Position numbers and translations under genes: made by a program. The notes under the pieces were generated by a model. It made no database searches and was not told the origin of the DNA. It worked only from the letters and a program-made list of their open reading frames with translations. A DNA stretch of 27,961 bases from a virus: the IMG/VR virus record IMGVR_UViG_3300009030_000014, positions 1 to 27,961 of that record; one strand, given 5' to 3'. Of the stretch, positions 1 through 6,217 are shown piece by piece (the first letter of the stretch is position 1; every line of letters begins with the position of its first letter).

Positions 1-388
1 CATCCCCAGCAGCACCAAGGTCGGAATCACCACCACGCAGGTCGAGGTCAGCGCCGTCACCAGACGACGATTCGCCCGGCTCAAGGCTGAGTTCATCTGC
101 CGGTGTGCCATCAGGCGTGGACAGCACAATGATGCCACCGCCGTCGAGGACGATCAGTTTGGAGTCTTTGAGCAGGTCGCCAGTCGTGTTGTCCCAGAGG
201 GCGATCGCAGACAAGGTGGACGAGGCCGGACCCTGCACGAAGCCGCCTGCAGGCGCAGTGATCACCGATGGCTGCATCGGGTGGTCGCCGCCCTTCACGA
301 AGATCGAGTCGGACGGGATGATGCGCACCGCCCGCGCGATCTCGTTGCGGATCAGCCGCTTGATCTGGTCAGTGGTCGGGCTCGCCAT
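1..388 (-). CDS. Partial fibre-like virion protein, cut by the left window edge
   Basis: An open frame starts with ATG at 388-386, directly after the TAG stop (391-389) of the preceding gene, and runs off the left edge without a stop (129 codons visible). The product begins MASPTTDQIKRLIRNEI and then reads as a beta-rich, Gly/Asp/Ser-rich chain. Residues near 72-85 read ALWDNTTGDLLKDS, a phrase of the kind common in phage tail fibre and tail spike proteins. Codon third positions are mostly G or C, as in the other minus-strand genes, which supports real coding. No good Shine-Dalgarno precedes it, so it is probably translated by coupling to the upstream gene. Calling it an adhesin or appendage protein is inference from that phrase and from the structural-gene context. 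Its C-terminal part, which would define its receptor role, lies outside the window. Confidence 0.72.
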   Translation of the reverse strand, partial: MASPTTDQIKRLIRNEIARAVRIIPSDSIFVKGGDHPMQPSVITAPAGGFVQGPASSTLSAIALWDNTTGDLLKDSKLIVLDGGGIIVLSTPDGTPADELSLEPGESSSGDGADLDLRGGDSDLGAAGD

Positions 389-568
389 CTAACCGGACGG
401 CTGGGCGTGACTCAGGGACTTGGGACCGGGCTTGTTCGTGTACGACTTGGACGCTGCCGAGACGTGCGGGTTGGGAATGGTGTGGAAGGTCTTCGACCTG
501 ACCTTCTTCACCAGCGTGTGCGTTCCGCGCGCAGACACCTTCGCCATCTGTGGTCGATCAGAACTCAT
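389..568 (-). CDS. Small basic hypothetical protein (59 aa)
   Basis: The start is ATG at 568-566, preceded by GAAGGAG with a 6-base spacer (TACCCC). This is a strong ribosome binding site and decides the start over the longer open frame upstream. The product is Lys/Arg/Ser/Thr-rich with no acidic cluster, no membrane segment and no cysteine. It begins MSSDRPQMAKVSARGTHTLV. It lies 11 bases after another tiny basic protein and is followed directly by the fibre-like gene at the left edge. I do not recognise a family. The charge would suit nucleic-acid or capsid contact, but that is only inference. Confidence 0.6.
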   Translation of the reverse strand: MSSDRPQMAKVSARGTHTLVKKVRSKTFHTIPNPHVSAASKSYTNKPGPKSLSHAQPSG

Positions 569-579
569 GGGGTACTCCT

Positions 580-729
580 TCAGGGGTTGCGCCCGAACTT
601 CGCCGTGGATGGCGTCGTGCCGGGGGACTTCTGAGACGTGCGCGTTCGCTGACTCAGGATCGTCGTCTTGGTTCGTGTCTTCTGCATCCGACCTGCCTTG
701 ACAGGTCGAATCACTTTGTCCTTCGGCAT
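580..729 (-). CDS. Tiny basic hypothetical protein (49 aa)
   Basis: ATG at 729-727 is preceded by AAAGGAG and a 7-base spacer, a near-consensus site located just after the TAA stop of the terminase gene (743-741). The product starts MPKDKVIRPVKAGRMQKTRT and is very rich in Lys, Arg and Thr, with almost no hydrophobic core. It is therefore probably disordered or folded only on a partner. An 11-base gap separates it from the next small basic gene, and the two look like a pair downstream of the terminase. The function is unknown. It is too short and too polar to be a holin, and I see no small-terminase signature. Confidence 0.6.
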   Translation of the reverse strand: MPKDKVIRPVKAGRMQKTRTKTTILSQRTRTSQKSPGTTPSTAKFGRNP

Positions 730-740
730 CGTATGCTCCT

Positions 741-2381
741 TTATCCAGCGACTCGCTGGAAGCCGTTTGTTCCAATCGCTGAGATCCGCCCGAAGCCACT
801 GCTCTGGTCCCGGTCGCCAGCGTCGGGGTACGACCGTCCACTGCCGCCGAGAGCGAAGAGCGCCGGCTCCTCCACAAGGATAGCGAAGGCGTGCGCGAGA
901 ACGTCGATGCGGTCGTTGGGCTTCGGCAGTTTGTCCCATCTGAGCTTCACCATCTGCCTTCGGTTGACCTTGTCTTCGAGGACTGAGGGGTGGGCGCTGA
1001 CCATGCCGTTGTTGATCATCGGCTCCAAGCCCTCAGGGATGCGACGCTTCTTGTTCCCGACCGCGTGGAACTCCACGACGACGATGCCCTTGAGCAGACC
1101 CATGGCCTTCTGCTTGGTGACGTACCGCCGGCAGGCAGAGATGCAGGCCTTGAGGTTCTTCTCGATGTGAACCTCCCGGCACCCCAGCTCGGCAGCGGTG
1201 TCGAAGATCCGGCGCCACACGCTGGACGCCATGGACTCCCAGTCGTCGCCCTCGTAGGCCTCACCCTGCTCGCCGGAGAGGTAGCTGATGTGAACCTTGT
1301 GGTTGTGCATGCCGACGACGGTGATGCCCCACTCGCACCCCTCCTCGGAGTCGGCGGGGTCGATCACCAGGATGCAGCGTGTCGGCCGGACAACGAGGTT
1401 CTCGATCTCCCTGATCCGCAGGACCGGGCCGGAGGTGATCATGAAGTCGGTGTTGATCTGGTGCTGCAACTCCCACCGGCTGGTGGGCATCGTCCTCTTG
1501 ACCTCGGACGGGTAGGCCGCCCGGCCCTCCTCGAAGTTCCGGTGCTTCTGCTCGGCCATGCCCCGCCACCGCCACGCCTCCAGAGAGTCCAGAGGCTTGC
1601 CCCTGATGGTCGTAGGGATCCGTATGCAGGCAGCGTCGATCAGGGGGTGTCCTTCGGCGTCCTCCTCAAAGTCCTCAGGACGGGGGATGTACGCGGACGT
1701 GACGCAGTGCGGCTGGCCAAGCACGATGAGCTGGGTCTTCTCGGCGGTCGGCAGCACGGTCAGGGGCTCGCCGTCCGGCCCCACCATGTGGTGCAGGTGA
1801 CGCTGCGGGCTGTGCAGGATGTCGCCAGCCTCACCGAACGCTTCGAGGATGCGGTCGTGGAACGCCTCCGGCTCGGTGTCCGGCTCCGGGTCGTCGAAGA
1901 TGTACACGTCAGCTCGAGCGCCTGTCATCGAGGTCTTGATGCCGGCCGCCACGATCGAGCTGCCCTGCTCATGGACGATGCCGTTGAGCGTGAACTCGTA
2001 GTCGGACGTGTGGGTGGCAGGGATCCAGTCCCTCGTCAGGACATCCTCACGCATCTCCTGCTTCATCGCGCCGACGAACCGCCCGGCCATCTTGTCGTTC
2101 GAAGAGTGGACGATGATCTGCATCCACGGGCAGCGGATGAGACGCCACTTCACATACTGCCGGGCGCCCAGCCACGTCTTTGCGAGGAACCTGCCGCCGA
2201 GGATGATCTTCGCCCGCTTGATCCACTGCGGCCTCGTCCCTTCGAGGAAGTCGGCCATGTACCAGTGGTGGTCCGGCACGTCCGGGTAGCCACGCAGTGC
2301 CGCGCCGTGTGCCACCATGCGCCGGAAGTTCTGGGAGACGTAGGTGCGGGCCTCCTCGACCGAGGAGAAGCGGTTGCTCAT
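741..2381 (-). CDS. terL: Terminase large subunit (DNA packaging ATPase/nuclease)
   Basis: This is the motor protein that pumps phage DNA into the prohead through the portal and cuts it. The start is ATG at 2381-2379, giving 546 residues and an ATGA overlap with the upstream propeller gene; a longer frame to 2561 has no support. The N-terminal ATPase shows a Walker A-like stretch at residues 62-69 (GGRFLAKT) and a Walker B at about 159-164 (VYIFDD). The C-terminal RNase H-like nuclease shows candidate acidic residues D341 (CILVIDPA), E407 (VHIEKN) and D493 (NDRIDVLAHA). Length and layout are close to T7 gp19 (about 590 residues), and the position after the fibre genes also matches T7. The Walker A is odd because Ala replaces the usual last Gly before Lys. 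The identification as terminase is firm. The catalytic residues are assigned by pattern only. Confidence 0.93.
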   Translation of the reverse strand: MSNRFSSVEEARTYVSQNFRRMVAHGAALRGYPDVPDHHWYMADFLEGTRPQWIKRAKIILGGRFLAKTWLGARQYVKWRLIRCPWMQIIVHSSNDKMAGRFVGAMKQEMREDVLTRDWIPATHTSDYEFTLNGIVHEQGSSIVAAGIKTSMTGARADVYIFDDPEPDTEPEAFHDRILEAFGEAGDILHSPQRHLHHMVGPDGEPLTVLPTAEKTQLIVLGQPHCVTSAYIPRPEDFEEDAEGHPLIDAACIRIPTTIRGKPLDSLEAWRWRGMAEQKHRNFEEGRAAYPSEVKRTMPTSRWELQHQINTDFMITSGPVLRIREIENLVVRPTRCILVIDPADSEEGCEWGITVVGMHNHKVHISYLSGEQGEAYEGDDWESMASSVWRRIFDTAAELGCREVHIEKNLKACISACRRYVTKQKAMGLLKGIVVVEFHAVGNKKRRIPEGLEPMINNGMVSAHPSVLEDKVNRRQMVKLRWDKLPKPNDRIDVLAHAFAILVEEPALFALGGSGRSYPDAGDRDQSSGFGRISAIGTNGFQRVAG

Positions 2382-4003
2382 GTGGTGTCTTGGAAGTCGG
2401 TGGAAGTCTCGCCTCCCGCCGCCGGCCTTGTAGCCATGGTGACATCCTTGGAGCCGTCGAGCGACTGGATCGTCTCGCCGGGCAGGAAGGGCGTGTTGCT
2501 GTGGATCTTGTGGCCCCGCTTGATGTTGCCGAGCAGGATGCGGTTGAGGTCTTCGTTCCAAGAGATGAAGGTCGCGGTCGCACCGGACTTCACTCCGATC
2601 AACAGCTCACCGGCGACGAATGAGCCACGCTTCGACGAACCGAGGTCGAGCCAGATCGACTTCTTCGTGCCTTGGTAGTCACCGTAGCCTCGCCGCAGCG
2701 GCGCGAGTGGATCAGCCGCCCCGCCTGCCGACTCCTGCACCCCCGTCTGACAGTCCACCACCTCGCCGCCCGGCCCGTCTTGGTGAACCGTGTACCCACC
2801 GATGGGCAGGTTGTTCAAGTTCGAGCTGAGGTACTCCTGATTATCGTCGTTCCACGTCACCACTTGGAACCTGCCCTTGTCGATGCCGGGCGTACTCGGA
2901 GGACCGTCCACGATATCGACATCAAGGTTGCCGCCCTCGGTCATCGCCGTCTCGGCCGACCACGTCTGCCCACCGTTGCGGGAGATCTTGTAGTACGCCT
3001 TCATGCTGTCGACGCTGGGGCCACGCAGGTAGGCGACCAGAATGCTGCCGAGGCTCTGGTCGATGCACATCACGCAGCCGAGCGCGGTGTCGGTGATCGG
3101 GTTCGCCAGCACGTCAGTCTTGCGAATGCCCGCCTGAAGGATCTCGTTGACCGTCCAGCATTGCAGCGCGTTCTGTGCGGGGGTGTTGTCTTGGAAGAAC
3201 GTGATGTAGAGCAGGCCGTCAGTGTGCCGATGCACCGCGCTGATGATGGGGCGGTTGCTGGTGCTGTCGATATCCCCGTCACCGGCAGCGGCGCTCGCGA
3301 TCGTCCATGCGAACCATTGGTTGTTGAAGTAGATCGCCGCCCACACCGCGTTCTCGGTGCCCGGCGTGTAGAAGATGAACCACGGGACCAAGTCCTCGAA
3401 CGCGCCGGGTCCGGCGACCATGCGGATCTGAAGGATCGCGTCGGGATCGTGCGATCCGATCGTCCAGCTCGTACCTGACTCGTTCACGATCAGATCCCAT
3501 GTCACGCCGTCGTCGTCCGAAGACCAGAGGCGGAAGAACTTACCCGCCCCACCACGCGCGAAGTGCATGATCCAGAGCTGGCCGCTGGGAAGCTGGCAGA
3601 TGTGGAGGTTGTCGACCATCGCGTTGTGCGTCTGCACCGGCGGGAACTCAACCTCCACATGCGACACGTCCACCGAGGTAGCGCCGGAGACATCCAGACG
3701 GTGATACCACATGCCGTCGCCGGAGCCTTGGTTCGTAGTGACGATGTGGATCTTCTCGTCGGTGTTCAGCCTCGTCCACCTGGAGTACCACACGGCTATG
3801 TTCTCATGGAAGTCGCCAGTGCCATCGATGACGCTGCCGGCAGCCCAGCTCGCACCGCCGTTGAGCGTCTCGGACTTGACAATGTCACCGGCACCACCGC
3901 CCGACTTGTAGATGAATATCGCCCGCGTGGCACTGATCGTCACCATGCGGTGAGTGCCAACCTCCTTCTGATCAAACGCGGTTGCTACAACGACATCAGC
4001 CAT
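2378..4003 (-). CDS. Asp-box (sialidase-like) beta-propeller virion protein
   Basis: A 541-residue protein starting at ATG 4003-4001, overlapping the upstream stop by one base (TGATG). Three Asp-box-like turns are visible: residues 46-53 (TLNGGASW), 162-169 (SDDDGVTW) and 341-348 (SRNGGQTW). These mark a BNR/sialidase-type beta-propeller filling roughly residues 1-400. Asp boxes are structural, so glycosidase activity is not shown, and I could not identify the arginine triad of true sialidases. A C-terminal module at about 465-520 contains SGATA (473-477) and a later FLPGETI (506-512), a pattern also present in the 99-residue neighbour. Lying between the fibre genes and the terminase, it is most likely a tail-associated glycan-binding or glycan-degrading protein for host recognition. 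That role is inference. Confidence 0.8.
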   Translation of the reverse strand: MADVVVATAFDQKEVGTHRMVTISATRAIFIYKSGGGAGDIVKSETLNGGASWAAGSVIDGTGDFHENIAVWYSRWTRLNTDEKIHIVTTNQGSGDGMWYHRLDVSGATSVDVSHVEVEFPPVQTHNAMVDNLHICQLPSGQLWIMHFARGGAGKFFRLWSSDDDGVTWDLIVNESGTSWTIGSHDPDAILQIRMVAGPGAFEDLVPWFIFYTPGTENAVWAAIYFNNQWFAWTIASAAAGDGDIDSTSNRPIISAVHRHTDGLLYITFFQDNTPAQNALQCWTVNEILQAGIRKTDVLANPITDTALGCVMCIDQSLGSILVAYLRGPSVDSMKAYYKISRNGGQTWSAETAMTEGGNLDVDIVDGPPSTPGIDKGRFQVVTWNDDNQEYLSSNLNNLPIGGYTVHQDGPGGEVVDCQTGVQESAGGAADPLAPLRRGYGDYQGTKKSIWLDLGSSKRGSFVAGELLIGVKSGATATFISWNEDLNRILLGNIKRGHKIHSNTPFLPGETIQSLDGSKDVTMATRPAAGGETSTDFQDTT

Positions 4004-4302
4004 CAGAGAAGTGTCCCCGTGAGATCCTCGTTGGCTTCAAACGGGCCGTTCTCGACGGTCGCCATGATGATGTACTGCTGCTCGATGTCGTCACCCAGAT
4101 CCTCGTAGAAGTAAGCCTGATGGATGCCGGTCGCGCCGGACACGGCGCCCAGCCATGTGCCGATGCCGGGCTCATCCGGCGTCAGCGGCTCCTGCGCGAG
4201 CCCGACCTGAGCATGCTGGTTCGTCTTGATGCGGGTACACACCGTTGGCGGTGGAGGTGGAGGCGGCGGCGCAGGGATGAAGATGACTCGCTGGTGGGTC
4301 AT
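4003..4302 (-). CDS. Small virion-like protein with eight-proline run (99 aa)
   Basis: The start is ATG at 4302-4300, overlapping the previous stop by four bases (ATGA), and the stop overlaps the propeller start by one base, so this is a coupled middle gene. Residues 12-19 are eight consecutive prolines encoded by mixed codons. They follow a short hydrophobic N-terminus and would form a stiff polyproline linker. The remainder holds SGATG (55-59) and ends with FEANEDLTG (88-96). This is the same arrangement as in the C-terminus of the downstream propeller protein. I do not recognise a named family. A short accessory protein of the tail fibre or propeller complex is the most economical reading. 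Eight prolines in a row would normally need elongation factor P for efficient translation. Confidence 0.72.
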   Translation of the reverse strand: MTHQRVIFIPAPPPPPPPPTVCTRIKTNQHAQVGLAQEPLTPDEPGIGTWLGAVSGATGIHQAYFYEDLGDDIEQQYIIMATVENGPFEANEDLTGTLL

Positions 4303-4718
4303 ACGTCATCCGATCTGTCGACGTTGGTCAGGTCGCGGCGGCAGGTGAACTTCACCCGCAGGTTGGCCGCAGCCGAGTCGGTGTTGCTGAGTGTCATGAG
4401 CAGGGCACCGCCTTCGGGGACGAGGTCGAGCGACGTGTCGGTGAAGGCGTCGGACCCCGTGGGGCTGTCGACCGTGATCAGACCGGAGCTGTCGGACTCT
4501 GTCGTGTCGATCGGGACGCCGTCGATCGCCGGGATCATGTCACAGGAACCCGCGTCGATGCGGTAGTGGATCCTCTCGACCGTGTACGGGAAGTCGGCCT
4601 TGTCGTCGACACTGACGACCAGCCCATCAACCGGCTGTTCGATCTGAGTTTGGATGCTGAACGTCCGAGCATCAGCACTCATCCCCATGTTGACCATGTC
4701 TTCGCGACCGTGTGTCAT
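4299..4718 (-). CDS. Hypothetical beta-rich virion-associated protein (139 aa)
   Basis: ATG at 4718-4716 follows a 14-base gap after the fibre stop and is preceded by GGAAGG, a usable ribosome binding site. The sequence alternates short hydrophobic strands with Asp/Ser/Thr-rich turns, for example residues 29-55 and 78-128. It has no membrane segment and only two cysteines, which suggests a single beta-sandwich domain. It sits in the fibre-to-terminase interval, where related phages often carry fibre accessory or decoration proteins. T7 has its holin at this point, but this protein lacks any hydrophobic helix, so it is not a holin. The family is unknown to me, and the structural role rests on context. 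Confidence 0.72.
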   Translation of the reverse strand: MTHGREDMVNMGMSADARTFSIQTQIEQPVDGLVVSVDDKADFPYTVERIHYRIDAGSCDMIPAIDGVPIDTTESDSSGLITVDSPTGSDAFTDTSLDLVPEGGALLMTLSNTDSAAANLRVKFTCRRDLTNVDRSDDV

Positions 4719-4732
4719 GAGTTACCTTCCGA

Positions 4733-6217
4733 TCAGATCTTGATTGCGAACCAGATGAGGTCGGTCATCGTGGGGTTACCGTCGTCGTTCGCCGCAGCAC
4801 TGTCGAAGGTGTTCTTCACGACCATCGTGGCACCGGCTGTGCGAATCTCGAAGCTGAAGTTGGCGTGAATGTCTCGCAGCTCACCAGCATCGTTGAACCG
4901 ACCGGCCCACGTCTGCTTCGCATCAGTGAGGCCGCCACGCAGCCACAGGTTCACGCCCCAGTTGGGGCGCGGTGCATGGTCAGTCTGGTGTGCCATCACC
5001 ACGAAGAAGTCCGGCGCGAAGCCGGGCGTGATCACGACCTCCTCGCCCAGTGCGGTCGGGAAGTCGTCTTCGAGAACCACACCCCTCGACACTTGGAACG
5101 TCACACCGTCGACGTAGGCCTTGGTCGCTGCGTCAGTGCCGATGGAAGGCTCACCGAGGAGGGTGATCTTCTGGAGGTTCATGGGAACGTCGCCGCCCAC
5201 CAGCCGGGCGAACAGGTCGAGTGAGAGGCCCGTGGTGACGTTGACCAGCGCCGTCAGCGCGTCGGCCGGCAGAGTCTGCGACGAGTTGATCAGGTGCTGG
5301 AGCCCAGCCACCGGCAGAGTGGGTTCGCCCAAGGCGTCGAACACCATGATCCGGCCGGCGTCGCCGGTGGAGACTTGGATATGCCCCTCGTTGATGACGT
5401 TGTCGGCAAGCTGGTCGGGGTCGTTGATGAACGCATCGGGCAGGACGCCCAGTACCGTGCCGGTGAAGATGCGGACGTGGATGATCGCGTTGTTGGGCGG
5501 CGGGAGCGTGAACGACAGCACATCGTTGCCGTCACCGAAGGACGGGTAATCGGAGTCCTCTTCGTTCAGGATCTCGTAGTCGCCGCTGTCTGAACGCTGG
5601 ATCACAGCGTTGATCCAGACGGTCGGCATGGCGGTCTTGAGGCCGATCGCACCGGACATCAGGAACTCGGTGGACGTACCGTTGGCCGTGAACGTCAGGA
5701 CCGTGGGGTCGGTGAGCTGGGCGATCTGCACGTCGGCCAACAGGGCGTTGAGCTGACCGAGCGTCACCCAGCCCGTGACTGAGACTGCCGGCAAGCAGTT
5801 CTCGCTTGGCAGGCCCTCGCCATCCCACGCCGTCCTCGCATCGTTGCGAGTCAGTGCATCGATGACGGAGTTCTCGATCTCCTGGTCAATCATGGTCAGA
5901 CGGTTGGTGTCGTTGTCGAGGTTCCGCTCGGAGAGCGTGGTGCCTGAGACGTAGTCGATCTGGCGTGTGCGGGTGGTGAACCGCTTGATCAGGATGTTGC
6001 CGATGTCGACGGCCGGGAACGAGCCGGCGAGGAACGTCACCAGCTTGGTCGAGCGGACGATCGAGTAGTCGGTGCCTTCGAGCTGCCGGGTGAACACACC
6101 ATCGACGGGGTTCACCACGTCCACCTGCACCGCCGAGAAGCTGCCGGCCAGCTCGAAGGTGAACTGGAACGGTCCCGCTGTCCCGTCACCGTTGAGTAGA
6201 TTCTGTGTGATCGCCAT
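4733..6217 (-). CDS. Tail fibre protein with T7 gp17-like N-terminal domain
   Basis: A 494-residue protein that should attach to the tail and contact the host surface. The start is ATG 6217-6215, overlapping the giant upstream gene's TAA by one base (TAATG). Residues 1-125 match the T7 gp17-type N-terminal adaptor in pattern: strands, then DYSIVRSTKLVTF (50-62), ILIKRFT (75-81), then DYVSGTTLSERNLD (88-101) leading into a helix. Residues 173-252 repeat the same strand order, suggesting a duplicated adaptor fold. DAATKAYVD at 362-370 is a phrase seen in many phage fibres. The C-terminal part (about 380-494) is a beta-rich tip of no family I recognise. T7 gp17 is about 550 residues, so the length is comparable. 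Confidence 0.88.
   Translation of the reverse strand: MAITQNLLNGDGTAGPFQFTFELAGSFSAVQVDVVNPVDGVFTRQLEGTDYSIVRSTKLVTFLAGSFPAVDIGNILIKRFTTRTRQIDYVSGTTLSERNLDNDTNRLTMIDQEIENSVIDALTRNDARTAWDGEGLPSENCLPAVSVTGWVTLGQLNALLADVQIAQLTDPTVLTFTANGTSTEFLMSGAIGLKTAMPTVWINAVIQRSDSGDYEILNEEDSDYPSFGDGNDVLSFTLPPPNNAIIHVRIFTGTVLGVLPDAFINDPDQLADNVINEGHIQVSTGDAGRIMVFDALGEPTLPVAGLQHLINSSQTLPADALTALVNVTTGLSLDLFARLVGGDVPMNLQKITLLGEPSIGTDAATKAYVDGVTFQVSRGVVLEDDFPTALGEEVVITPGFAPDFFVVMAHQTDHAPRPNWGVNLWLRGGLTDAKQTWAGRFNDAGELRDIHANFSFEIRTAGATMVVKNTFDSAAANDDGNPTMTDLIWFAIKI

Noticed and set aside
990-2678. 562-codon open frame on the plus strand opposite terL
   Set aside because: It is the antisense shadow of the terminase gene in GC-rich DNA; the product is Arg/Leu/Val/His/Asp-biased with no motifs, whereas the minus-strand product has clear terminase motifs.
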